Positions 1 to 6,992 of a DNA stretch of 12,167 nt are shown one piece after another (position 1 is the stretch's first letter; each line of letters starts with the position of its first letter). The stretch is from RGIG4140 sp045635565 (lineage in GTDB: Bacteria; Pseudomonadota; Alphaproteobacteria; CAAHEQ01; UBA3637). Under the pieces are notes generated by a model that was not told the DNA's origin, ran no database searches, and worked only from the letters and a program-made list of their open reading frames with translations. The position numbers and the translations under genes are program-made. The stretch spans positions 1 through 12,167 of the forward strand of contig JAZTVX010000022.1 in the NCBI GenBank assembly GCA_045635565.1. The letters run 5' to 3'.

Positions 1-8
1 ACCTCCGT
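1..8 (-). promoter_or_regulatory. Probable ribosome binding site of a gene starting left of the window
   Basis: Read on the minus strand, the extreme left edge is GACGGAGGT, a strong Shine-Dalgarno match. It would lie just upstream of a leftward gene whose start codon is outside the window. The lectin-like genes further right carry a similar CGGAGG. This is inferred from the motif alone, because no coding sequence of that gene is visible. Confidence 0.35.
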
Positions 9-42
9 CAAAATAATCTCAAAAAATCAAAACCTTCTCTTA

Positions 43-217
43 AAAAAACGTGTCAAAAAAAGGTACGTTTTTTTGACGCTTTTTTTTGATGAACGGACAG
101 GGCTTTTAGTGAAGTAAAAAAGATATAAAAATCAGATAATTGTATTTTTTAGTTGACAAGAGGTATTTTGCATCATAATATGGGAAAAATAACGTACCTT
201 TTTTTGACACGTTTTTT
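43..217. repeat. Perfect 27-bp inverted repeat around a 121-bp AT-rich spacer
   Basis: Positions 43-69 are the exact reverse complement of 191-217. Each arm has an A-run, CGTGTC, an A7 run and GGTACGTT. The left arm also belongs to a local hairpin, GTCAAAAAAA (52-61) against TTTTTTTGAC (68-77) with loop GGTACG. I see no target-site duplication outside the arms and no ORF of useful size between them. It could be a small non-autonomous element, a pair of protein-binding sites or the remnant of an insertion; the sequence does not decide. Confidence 0.75.
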
Positions 218-513
218 ATTGAGAACATATTGATTTTTAAGACTTATTTTTGAATAGGTTTTGGCGTTCGGTAGCGAGCTTTTTTTATCATTTTTTGTGT
301 GTTCGAGATGTAAATAAACAATTCATTTTTCTGTTTTTAGATATCATTTAAAAATTGATTCGTTATATTATTCATCGCAAAAATGTGTAAATAACCTGAT
401 AAAAAATAATAAAGATTAAGTCATTTAGCACTTTTCAAATGATAATTGAAATATTAAAAAGAATATTTACGCCTTTTTAAAATATAAAAACAGATAAACT
501 TAATTTAATGAAA
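218..513. other. AT-rich intergenic stretch without a recognised gene
   Basis: This stretch separates the inverted repeat from the 3' end of rnpB. It is very AT-rich with stops in all frames, and I see no RNA fold or coding region. A promoter-like pair, TTGACA at 153-158 and TAATAT at 176-181 with a 17-bp spacer, lies just before it on the plus strand. It has no obvious downstream gene and may be chance in such AT-rich DNA. Confidence 0.5.
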
Positions 514-877
514 AAATGTCAGATAATCCATAAGCCGGGTTTTGTTTTAGATAATCATTCGTCTTGGATAAATATTACTATCTACCTCCAGCGACCTACC
601 TTTTGCCGGCAGAGCAGGAACACTCCTTTTAACATGTATCATGTGCCGTCGTTTCTTGGTCTTGCTTCCGATAGGGCTTGTCCTGCCAAATCAATCGCTT
701 GATTTGCGGTGGGCTCTTACCCCTCCGTTTCACCCTTACCATACTTTATATGGCGGTTTTTTTTCTATGACGCTATCCCTCGAGTCACCTCGGCCGGACG
801 TTATCCGGTATCGTGTTCCCGTGAAGCCCGGACTTTCCTCCAATAAAAAATATCAGCGATTATCCGATTATCTGACA
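514..877 (-). ncRNA. rnpB: RNase P RNA (type A), catalytic RNA for tRNA 5'-end maturation
   Basis: This is the RNA subunit of RNase P, which removes 5' leaders from pre-tRNAs together with the protein RnpA. On the minus strand it has the 5' conserved block GAGGAAAGTCCGGGC (826-840), the blocks GGTAAGGGTGAAAC (727-740) and GGTAAGAGCCCACCGC (706-721), and the 3' block ACAAAACCCGGCTTA (531-545). The termini form a perfect 11-bp P1 helix: GTCAGATAATC (866-876) pairs with GATTATCTGAC (518-528). A U-run (511-516) follows P1 and probably ends transcription. The length of about 360 nt is normal for bacterial type A RNA. The promoter spacing puts transcription start at the first base of P1, so the 5' end may need little trimming. 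ORFs on the opposite strand here are spurious. Ends are accurate to a few bases. Confidence 0.97.
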
Positions 878-882
878 CAACC

Positions 883-911
883 ATTCTATTTTGTTTCTGT
901 CTAAAAGTCAA
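883..911 (-). promoter_or_regulatory. rnpB promoter (sigma70-like)
   Basis: On the minus strand, TTGACT (906-911) is followed by a 17-bp spacer and TAGAAT (883-888). The predicted start about 7 bases downstream falls at ~876, the first base of the P1 helix. Hexamers, spacing and position all agree. Confidence 0.8.
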
Positions 912-1033
912 TGTTTTTATATAATTCATTAAAAAAACGCCATAAAAAGGATTTGTATTTGAAAAACAAGATGTTTAAAATATGGCATTATAGTACCATA
1001 TAAAAAAATCTTTAAAAAACAAACAAAAAGTGC

Positions 1034-1062
1034 TTGACAAATATTTTTTAAAAGTGTATAAA
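1034..1062 (+). promoter_or_regulatory. rplM-rpsI promoter (sigma70-like)
   Basis: TTGACA (1034-1039), a 17-bp spacer and TATAAA (1057-1062) form a near-consensus promoter, with a start expected near 1069. An in-frame ATG at 1062 overlaps the -10 box and would precede the transcript, so it cannot be the rplM start from this promoter. The promoter faces away from that of rnpB, about 120 bp to the left. Confidence 0.8.
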
Positions 1063-1094
1063 TGTGCGTCTATCAGATGAAAAGGATTATTAAA

Positions 1095-1565
1095 ATGACA
1101 ATGAAAACAACAAAAACACTTAATCCGGCAAACTGTGACGTCAAATGGTATATGATTGACGCAACAGATTTGGTATTGGGTCGTTTAGCCAGCCAGATTG
1201 CAACAATTTTACGTGGTAAAAACAAACCATGTTTCTCACCGAACCAAGATTGCGGTGACTATGTTGTTGTTGTAAATGCCGAAAAAGTTCAATTAACAGG
1301 ACATAAATTAGATCAAAAAATGTATTATCACCACACAGGTTACGTTGGTGGTATCAAAGGTGTTTCCGTTGCAAAACAATTGGAAGAACATCCGGAACGT
1401 GTTTTAGAAAAAGCCGTACAACGTATGCTTTCACGTAATTCATTGGGTCGTCAACAAATGCGTAAATTACGTATTTTCGTTGGTCCTGAACACACACACC
1501 AAGCACAAAATCCAATCGTTTTGGATATTGCTTCTAAAAACCGTAAAAATAAAAGAGGTGCATAA
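1095..1565 (+). CDS. rplM: Large ribosomal subunit protein L13 (uL13)
   Basis: L13 binds 23S rRNA and is an early assembly protein of the 50S subunit. From the chosen start the product is 156 residues. It shows the family landmarks WYMIDATDLVLGRLAS near the N-terminus, GDYVVVVNAEKV, YYHHTGYVGGIKG, ERVLEKAVQRMLSRNSLGR and the C-terminal GPEHTHQAQNP. The reading frame is open from 1062, but that ATG lies in the promoter -10 box. The ATG at 1095 has AAAGGA 8 bases upstream and gives an N-terminus like the family. ATG 1101 (MKTTKTLNP) also resembles E. coli L13, but its Shine-Dalgarno spacing is too long. The stop overlaps the rpsI start by one base (TAATG), the classic rplM-rpsI coupling. Confidence 0.97.
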   Translation: MTMKTTKTLNPANCDVKWYMIDATDLVLGRLASQIATILRGKNKPCFSPNQDCGDYVVVVNAEKVQLTGHKLDQKMYYHHTGYVGGIKGVSVAKQLEEHPERVLEKAVQRMLSRNSLGRQQMRKLRIFVGPEHTHQAQNPIVLDIASKNRKNKRGA

Positions 1566-2056
1566 TGGCTACAAAACAAACAAAAGCAACATTAGAAGAT
1601 TTGAAACAAGAAGTTTCCGCTTCTGCTGAACAAGCCACTCCGGTTGTCCGTGCACCGAAGAAAGATGCTTTGGGTCGTTCTCAATCCGTTGGTAAGAAAA
1701 AAGACGCTATTGCTCGTGTTATTATCAAAATGGGTAAAGGTAACATCACTGTTAACGGTCGTACATTGGAAGATTACTTCCCACGTCCGGTTTTGCGTAT
1801 GATTATCAACCAACCGTTTGCCGTTACAAACCGTGAAGGTCAATTCGATGTTCAATGTAATGTTTGTGGTGGTGGTTTATCCGGTCAAGCTTATGCTTTA
1901 CGTCATGGTATCAGCCGTTGTTTAGACTTATTTGAACCGGAATTGCACACGGCTTTGAAACGTGCCGGTTTCTTAACACGCGACTCTCGTGTTGTTGAAC
2001 GTAAAAAACCGGGTTTATCAAAAGCTCGCAAACGCTTCCAATTCTCAAAACGTTAA
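1565..2056 (+). CDS. rpsI: Small ribosomal subunit protein S9 (uS9)
   Basis: S9 sits in the 30S head; its C-terminal tail reaches the P-site tRNA. The 163-residue product has the conserved core (GKKKDAIARV, NGRTLEDYFPR, GGGLSGQAYALRHGISR, AGFLTRDSRVVERKKPG) and ends in the invariant basic tail finishing FQFSKR. About 35 residues precede the core, so the protein is longer than E. coli S9 (130 residues). This N-terminal extension, Lys/Glu/Ala-rich, is familiar in alphaproteobacterial S9. AGAGGTG precedes the start, and the ATG overlaps the rplM stop. The pair is closed by the terminator at 2089. Confidence 0.98.
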   Translation: MATKQTKATLEDLKQEVSASAEQATPVVRAPKKDALGRSQSVGKKKDAIARVIIKMGKGNITVNGRTLEDYFPRPVLRMIINQPFAVTNREGQFDVQCNVCGGGLSGQAYALRHGISRCLDLFEPELHTALKRAGFLTRDSRVVERKKPGLSKARKRFQFSKR

Positions 2057-2088
2057 TTGGAACGAATACGAAAAAAATATTTTTCAAT

Positions 2089-2117
2089 GGGTTGTGGAAT
2101 TTTCACAACCCGTTTTT
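2089..2117 (+). terminator. Rho-independent terminator of rplM-rpsI
   Basis: GGGTTGTG (2089-2096) pairs with CACAACCC (2104-2111) across a 7-base loop, followed by GTTTTT. It lies about 30 bases after the rpsI stop. Confidence 0.9.
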
Positions 2118-2156
2118 ATGTTGATTATTGTTAACATAAATTCTTGAAAAAAAATC

Positions 2157-2336
2157 ATGTTAAATGGTACTTTAAAAGACGATTGGCATGACCGTTTCAA
2201 TCGTTTATCACAACAAGCAAAAGCCATTAAATCCACCATAGATGTAACCGATAAGCAAATAGATACGATGGTTTATAAACTTTACAATTTGACAGATGAT
2301 GAAATTAACATCGTTGAAGGATATTGCATAACTTAA
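2157..2336 (+). pseudogene. Remnant resembling the C-terminus of an Eco57I/BREX-type DNA methyltransferase
   Basis: A 59-codon ORF from ATG 2157 to TAA 2334-2336. Its second half contains TDKQIDTMVYKLYNLTDDEI followed by NIVEG. This is close to the pattern ID-x-hVY-x-LYGLT-x-EEI-x-hVE that ends many Eco57I-type restriction-modification enzymes and PglX-like methyltransferases, by my recollection of that family. The full proteins have several hundred to over a thousand residues; here the catalytic domains and the target-recognition domain are gone. An in-frame TGA lies four codons before the ATG, and no good Shine-Dalgarno is visible. I read it as the debris of a lost restriction-modification or defence gene. 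A functional small protein is possible but less likely. Confidence 0.5.
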
Positions 2337-2509
2337 CAAACTTGTAATATACATACATTTTTGATATTGATTAGCACGATAACAAATATGTTATGTCATA
2401 CATAAAAAATTATTTGAAATTTGAGCGATATTTTTGTAATATATCGGATGTAGATGTAATTAACCTACTTTATTCTAATTTTTAGTATATTGAAAAAGGA
2501 AATTTAAAA
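2337..2509. other. AT-rich intergenic region upstream of the TM2 gene
   Basis: No gene or structured RNA is visible. The 5' part presumably belongs to the decayed methyltransferase region. A promoter for the TM2 gene is expected close to its 3' end, but no clear -35/-10 pair stands out. Confidence 0.4.
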
Positions 2510-2728
2510 ATGCAAAAATCCAGATTAATCTATATTCTTTTAGCTATATTTCTTGGCGGACTGAGTATCCACAATTTTTATGCCGGATATAAAAAGAAAG
2601 CAATTGCACAACTTTTGTGTGTATTTCCGGGTTGCCTTTTAGTTATTCCCGTTTTTGTTGTAATGATTTGGGTATTAGTGGATATATGTACCGTAACCCA
2701 TGATGCAGATGGCGTTGCTTTTTCATAA
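2510..2728 (+). CDS. TM2-domain small membrane protein
   Basis: A 72-residue protein with two hydrophobic helices joined by a short polar turn. The first (about residues 6-26) carries the TM2 signature LAIFLGGLSIHNFYAGYKKKA, a family hallmark with the G-x-H-x-FY-x-G pattern. The second spans about 33-58 and ends in the acidic VDICTVTHDADG, also typical of the family. TM2 proteins are inner-membrane proteins whose biochemical role is not settled. The start has AAAAGGAAA about 8 bases upstream. The gene stands alone and converges on mutY, with a shared hairpin terminator between them. The family assignment is firm; the function is unknown. Confidence 0.88.
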   Translation: MQKSRLIYILLAIFLGGLSIHNFYAGYKKKAIAQLLCVFPGCLLVIPVFVVMIWVLVDICTVTHDADGVAFS

Positions 2729-2742
2729 TTGATATAAATAAT

Positions 2743-2773
2743 AAAAAAAACAGGAGAAATCTCCTGTTTTTTT
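2743..2773. terminator. Bidirectional terminator between the TM2 gene and mutY
   Basis: CAGGAG (2751-2756), loop AAAT and CTCCTG (2761-2766) form the stem. It is flanked by A8 on the left and T7 on the right, so either strand gives a hairpin followed by U residues. It lies between the two convergent stop codons. Confidence 0.92.
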
Positions 2774-2812
2774 ATTATTGTAATCATCTAATATCATTAT
2801 TTAAATACATTA

Positions 2813-3886
2813 TCACTTCTTATTTTCAATCAAATGCTTCATCACTTTCTTCATCAATGTAGAGAAAGGATAGTTTTTAAAATTGGATACAGGAACAAAT
2901 TCTCCTCTTAAAGACGGGATACTTTCGTTATTTATCTGTAAGCGTACAATTGTCAATGTCAATGTAAAATGCGTAAATGTATGTGTTACTTTTGTGTTTG
3001 TTTTCTGCCAACATTCATGATTAAACAAGGGATACGAATCTTGAGTTTCCTGCCATGGAAATTCATATAAGCCGGAAAGAAGTCCCTTCCCTTCCCGTTT
3101 TTCAATATAAAAATCTCCTGCTTTATTTTGTATCAGATAAACAAATCCTGTTTTAATTTTCTTTATCGGCTTTTTAATTAAAGGTATCACATCCGTTAAG
3201 TTTTGTTGATTAGCAACACAATAATTTTTAAACGGACATTGTTCGCATAATGGTTTTATCGGCGTACAAACAGTTGCGCCTAAATCCATAATAGCAGAAG
3301 CATAATCAGCCCCTTCTGATGGCGGTGTTAGCGTTTGTCCGAGAGTATAAATTTCTTCTTTGGTAACTTCATGTGTTAATCCAAATAATCGAGCCAAAAC
3401 CCGAATCACATTGCCGTCAACAACTGTTTCGGGCTTATTAAAAGCAAATGCACAAATGCTGGATGCCGTATAAGGTCCAATACCGGGGAGTTTAAGTAAT
3501 TTGTCCCGTTCATCAGGAATTTGTCCTTGATACGTATGCATTAAAATCTGAGCACATTCATGTATTTTTTTTGCACGAGTATAATAGCCTAACCCTTGCC
3601 ATGCTAACAAAACATCTTCTAAATGGGCGTTGGCTAAATCTTCTATCGTCGGGAACCGTTGCATCCAACGGTAAAAATAGTCATGAACCGTTTTGACTGT
3701 TGTTTGTTGCAACATAATTTCAGTAATCCATACCATGTATGGATTACTATGTGCTTTACCTTTGACACGCCAAGGCAAATCCCGTCCATACAACCGAAAC
3801 CACGCCAATAAATCTTGAGATATACGGGTCTTATCTGTCTGTGTGTCTTGTCGCCGTTGGTTATTCCGTTTCGCCAATGCCATCAT
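2813..3886 (-). CDS. mutY: Adenine DNA glycosylase (A/8-oxoG mismatch repair)
   Basis: MutY excises adenine mispaired with 8-oxoguanine, preventing G:C to T:A mutations. The 357-residue product is of usual length. It has the catalytic Glu in TEIMLQQTT (E56), the helix-hairpin-helix LPGIGPYT (133-140), the catalytic Asp in VDGNV (D157) and the 4Fe-4S ligands C207, C214, C217, C223 with C-x6-C-x2-C-x5-C spacing. The C-terminal NUDIX-like domain (about 246-350) senses 8-oxoG; its recognition loop reads HTFTHF, with Thr where the Phe-Ser-His motif has Ser. The start overlaps the stop of the upstream ATPase gene by one base (TAATG), so translation is probably coupled; a second ATG follows immediately. 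The gene ends TGA-TAA, a tandem stop. It is the last gene of a three-gene minus-strand operon. Confidence 0.96.
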   Translation of the reverse strand: MMALAKRNNQRRQDTQTDKTRISQDLLAWFRLYGRDLPWRVKGKAHSNPYMVWITEIMLQQTTVKTVHDYFYRWMQRFPTIEDLANAHLEDVLLAWQGLGYYTRAKKIHECAQILMHTYQGQIPDERDKLLKLPGIGPYTASSICAFAFNKPETVVDGNVIRVLARLFGLTHEVTKEEIYTLGQTLTPPSEGADYASAIMDLGATVCTPIKPLCEQCPFKNYCVANQQNLTDVIPLIKKPIKKIKTGFVYLIQNKAGDFYIEKREGKGLLSGLYEFPWQETQDSYPLFNHECWQKTNTKVTHTFTHFTLTLTIVRLQINNESIPSLRGEFVPVSNFKNYPFSTLMKKVMKHLIENKK

Positions 3887-5766
3887 TATTTCTTATGTGT
3901 TTCTTTTTTCGTTTTTTTGGCTGGTGTTTTTTCAGATATTGGTTCGACTTCTTTATCGTTAGTCTGTTCTTCCATTGCAGGTGTTTCAATGGAGGCTTCG
4001 TCAAATCCGACACCCGATAACGCACTGCGTGTGTAAATTTGCAGTTTACGACCAGACTTATCAACATTTAAGAAAACTTCATGTCCGACTTTGACCTTTT
4101 CTTGCATAATTAACAAGGACAATGGATTTTCGACCTGATTTTGAATCAAGCGTTTCAACGCACGGACACCAAATTTTGACGTAAAGACTTCATCAACAAA
4201 CCAGTCTTTTGCCGAATCGGCAACCGTAATGCTATAACCGGCTGATTGTGCTCGTTTTAACAATTTATTCAAATGAATATCAACAATTTTACGCAAGTCT
4301 TCTTCATTTAATTGGTGGAATGAAACAACATCATCTAATCGGTTTAAAAATTCCGGTTTAAAGTATTCACTCAACTTTTCAACCCGTTGGTAACTGGGTA
4401 AATTTGCACCAACGTTTGATGTCAAAATGATAATCGTGTTTCTAAAATCAACCGTGACTCCCTTGCTGTCCGTTAAACGACCTTCGTCCAATAATTGTAA
4501 CATCAAATTTAAAATATCCAAGTGGGCTTTTTCAATTTCGTCAAACAAAACAACTTGGAACGGTTTTAAGCGAACGGATTCAGTCAAGAAACCACCGGCT
4601 TCATATCCGGGCATACCCGGAGCCGGTCCAATCATGCGAGAAATAGATGTTCTTTCCATGTATTCCGACATATCTAAACGCAATAAAGCCGTTTCATCGT
4701 TAAACATAAACTCAGCTAACGATTTGGCCAACTCTGTTTTACCAACACCTGTTGTACCAATAAATAAAAATGAACCAATCGGACGATTTGGATCTTGCAA
4801 CCCGGAACGAGAGCGACGCAACGCATTTGCGACAACTGTCACTGCCGAATCTTGTCCAATAACACGTCGTTTCAAATACTGTTCAGCCGTTGCTAAACGT
4901 TGCTTATCTTCAGCATCAACTTTTTCAACAGGAATTCCCGTCCAATCGGCAACCGTCCGATAACAATAATTTGGTGTTAAAACCAAAGAATTTGCCCCTG
5001 GAATCCCTTTTTCGGCATCCATCTTTAATAAACTACAAGCATCATCAAGCAAATCCAATGCTTTGGACGGGAAAGCCCGTTGTTTGATATAGCGATGCGA
5101 TAATTGACAGGCCGTTCGAACGCTCTCTTCCGGAATAATGACATCATAATGTAATTCAAAGTAACGTTTACGAACACGGGTAATGGCTATACTTTCATCT
5201 AAATTCGGTTCATCAATCATTACCGGTTGAAGACGAGCCATGACAGACCCGTCTTTTTCAACATAAGAAACATAACCCGTTGTATCAGCCTCCAAAATAA
5301 TCATAATTTGATCAGATGATAAACACAGTTTTAAAAATTTTGCCGTTTCTTTGTTTTCTGGATTGGTGTCTGTGTGAACCAATAAACTTAAATCTTTTAA
5401 ATACAAAATTTTTTGTTTGTTACTATCAACGATGACTTGTATAATCCGTTTTAAGAGTTCATTATACTGTGCTTCCGATGTGGTATCCAACATGACTTTT
5501 GGCAGGTCAATCCCGACCACTTCTTTATCACTTAAAGACAGTGGAACACCGTCTGATGCCATAAAGTTTATCAATCCTTCAATCAATGCTGTTTTACCGA
5601 TACCATTTGTTCCGACAACAACCGGATTGCTTTTTGTACTACGCATAAGAACATGTATCAAACGTTCTAATTCTTCCTGACGACCAACCAAGTTTTTCAA
5701 TCGACGTGATTTTGCCAACTGTGTGTAGTTAATCAAATAACGACTAATATTGAAACCTTCTAACAT
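3886..5766 (-). CDS. Divergent Clp/Hsp100-type AAA+ ATPase with a degenerate first domain
   Basis: A 626-residue ATPase with two AAA+ modules in the ClpA/B/C order, but no N-terminal substrate domain and no ClpB/ClpC middle coiled coil. Module 1 has a Walker A (GTNGIGKT, 52-59), but its Walker B reads ILYLKD (120-125) where hhhhDE is expected. It lacks a recognisable pore-loop KYRG, and one of the paired arginines is lost (SVMARLQPV). Module 2 is complete: Walker A GTTGVGKT (337-344), Walker B VVLFDE (405-410), sensor 1 TSN (449-451), Arg finger FLNR (473-476), sensor 2 GVR (533-535). Its pore loop is GMPG (384-387) instead of GYVG, and no IGF/IGL ClpP-docking loop is evident. The last ~35 residues are a charged, Lys-rich tail. 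AAAGGA precedes the start. The gene follows a secreted-protein gene by 11 bases and overlaps mutY. An unfoldase or remodelling role independent of ClpP is my inference; it is not a standard ClpA, B, C or X. Confidence 0.85.
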   Translation of the reverse strand: MLEGFNISRYLINYTQLAKSRRLKNLVGRQEELERLIHVLMRSTKSNPVVVGTNGIGKTALIEGLINFMASDGVPLSLSDKEVVGIDLPKVMLDTTSEAQYNELLKRIIQVIVDSNKQKILYLKDLSLLVHTDTNPENKETAKFLKLCLSSDQIMIILEADTTGYVSYVEKDGSVMARLQPVMIDEPNLDESIAITRVRKRYFELHYDVIIPEESVRTACQLSHRYIKQRAFPSKALDLLDDACSLLKMDAEKGIPGANSLVLTPNYCYRTVADWTGIPVEKVDAEDKQRLATAEQYLKRRVIGQDSAVTVVANALRRSRSGLQDPNRPIGSFLFIGTTGVGKTELAKSLAEFMFNDETALLRLDMSEYMERTSISRMIGPAPGMPGYEAGGFLTESVRLKPFQVVLFDEIEKAHLDILNLMLQLLDEGRLTDSKGVTVDFRNTIIILTSNVGANLPSYQRVEKLSEYFKPEFLNRLDDVVSFHQLNEEDLRKIVDIHLNKLLKRAQSAGYSITVADSAKDWFVDEVFTSKFGVRALKRLIQNQVENPLSLLIMQEKVKVGHEVFLNVDKSGRKLQIYTRSALSGVGFDEASIETPAMEEQTNDKEVEPISEKTPAKKTKKETHKK

Positions 5767-5777
5767 GTGTTATCCTT

Positions 5778-6887
5778 TTATTCTTCTGTTTCTTCTTCAA
5801 CAACGCCGGTTAATGTGAACGTTGATGGTTTACGTAACGTTTTAAAAGCCGTTTGAGCCGCTTCATAATCTTTGTCCTGTATCAAACGGTCTTCCATAAA
5901 AACATAAGCATCTTGTGCTGTTCCACGCATTAAGGCACGCATATAAACCGTATTTGGATTACCCCACAAAATTGTATCATTTTCATCCGGCAATCCGTAT
6001 GCATCAAAAACCATGTTCCAAAATTCTTCATGGCGTTGTTGTTTTTTGGCTAAACTGGGTCGGCTTGTTCCCAAGGAATTATCCCCCTTGCTTTTATAAA
6101 CAATTTTATAGGCAACATTCATTGTGTCTGGTGTGGAATAAGATACCTGTACCGTTTCATTGGATTGTGGCCGTTCGTATGTTTCACGAAATACATAGTG
6201 AACTTCATCTTGTTCGGCATAATTTAATACGCATTGACGAATGTCACTTAAAATCGTCAAGTTATGTTTTTGCCGACAAATTGTGTCGTAATGACTGGTT
6301 CTAAACAGTGGAATTGATTTTTCAACACGTGCCAATGTATATCCGAGTTCAGCCATTTCTTCATACACTGTTTCCGTATCCATACCTAAACGCAAACCGG
6401 CGACTTTGAATTTTGATACGTCATGACGATTCAATGCACCGGCACGGATTTTTTCCCCCATAATTTGCTTGGTACGTTCATCAGCCGATTCGGTCATTGT
6501 AACAGGGGCTTCACGTTTAATCAATTCGGTTTCTGAAATATTTTGTTCCGTGAATTTTTTATTATGTGTTTTTTCCTGTGTCATAGAAGCCCGAGAATCG
6601 ATTTCAATCGTTGTATTCGGGAATGGAGCAATCACTAACTTTGTTAATGGTTCGGCTTCACGTCCTAAACGACGACGTTTTGTTTGCGTTGTCTGCTTGA
6701 CAACGTTACCTGAGGGATTTGACACTCCTTTATTAGTCGGTACAACAGTTTTTTGTGCTGACAGTTGTTTTTGAGTAACTGTTTGTGTCGGTTCAAAAGA
6801 AGAATCAGCAAACAGCGGAATGGCTTCCTGTGCAGATAAATTTTGAGCCAATAACGTAAAAAGTAAAGCAAATGCACATTTTTTCAT
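5778..6887 (-). CDS. Secreted protein of unknown function, first gene of the AAA+/mutY operon
   Basis: I do not recognise a named family for this 369-residue protein. It begins with a clear Sec signal peptide (MKKCAFALLFTLLAQNLSA, cleavage after A19), so it should be periplasmic. Residues 20-157 are low-complexity, rich in Thr, Gln, Lys and Glu, with a basic KRRRLGR cluster near 70. They look like a disordered linker. The globular part (about 158-350) starts with VAGLRLGMDTETVYEEMAELGY, a turn-helix pattern seen in small periplasmic alpha/beta domains such as BamE-like folds, though I cannot assign it. C204 and C219 could form a disulfide. The C-terminus is acidic (EEETEE). AAGGA lies upstream of the ATG. 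The gene is 11 bases from the AAA+ ATPase, so the two are co-transcribed, but the products would sit on opposite sides of the inner membrane. Confidence 0.8.
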   Translation of the reverse strand: MKKCAFALLFTLLAQNLSAQEAIPLFADSSFEPTQTVTQKQLSAQKTVVPTNKGVSNPSGNVVKQTTQTKRRRLGREAEPLTKLVIAPFPNTTIEIDSRASMTQEKTHNKKFTEQNISETELIKREAPVTMTESADERTKQIMGEKIRAGALNRHDVSKFKVAGLRLGMDTETVYEEMAELGYTLARVEKSIPLFRTSHYDTICRQKHNLTILSDIRQCVLNYAEQDEVHYVFRETYERPQSNETVQVSYSTPDTMNVAYKIVYKSKGDNSLGTSRPSLAKKQQRHEEFWNMVFDAYGLPDENDTILWGNPNTVYMRALMRGTAQDAYVFMEDRLIQDKDYEAAQTAFKTLRKPSTFTLTGVVEEETEE

Positions 6888-6909
6888 TCTGTATCCTTAT
6901 AAATTTGTC

Positions 6910-6937
6910 TTGACCTTTTTGGATTATACGATATTAT
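6910..6937 (+). promoter_or_regulatory. Promoter of the LOG-mlaA-mlaC operon
   Basis: TTGACC (6910-6915), a 16-bp spacer and TATTAT (6932-6937) lie upstream of the plus-strand gene, with a start expected near 6944. This leaves a leader of about 50 bases before the ATG at 6993. Confidence 0.6.
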
Positions 6938-6962
6938 ATATCATATTTATTAGAAGTATTAA
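6933..6962 (-). promoter_or_regulatory. Possible promoter of the secreted protein-AAA+-mutY operon
   Basis: On the minus strand, TTAATA (6957-6962), an 18-bp spacer and a perfect TATAAT (6933-6938) precede the operon. The -35 box is only a partial match, and another TATAAT exists at 6923-6928. The -10 box overlaps that of the divergent promoter. Confidence 0.4.
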
Positions 6963-6992
6963 ATAATTTATTGATAAAAGCAAGGAAAAAAT

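Noticed and set aside
43..217. Insertion sequence with terminal inverted repeats
   Set aside because: The interior is only 121 bp, there is no transposase ORF and no target-site duplication flanks the arms. It is kept as an unexplained inverted repeat.
508..904. Two plus-strand ORFs of 64 and 87 codons
   Set aside because: They lie antisense to the RNase P RNA, whose conserved blocks and P1 helix explain the sequence. There is no Shine-Dalgarno or protein-like composition.
1062..1094. Upstream in-frame start adding 11 residues to L13
   Set aside because: The ATG lies inside the promoter -10 box and upstream of the expected transcript start, and it lacks family similarity. ATG 1095 has a proper Shine-Dalgarno.
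4427..4963. A 178-codon plus-strand ORF
   Set aside because: It is antisense to the second AAA+ module, where the motifs on the minus strand are unmistakable.
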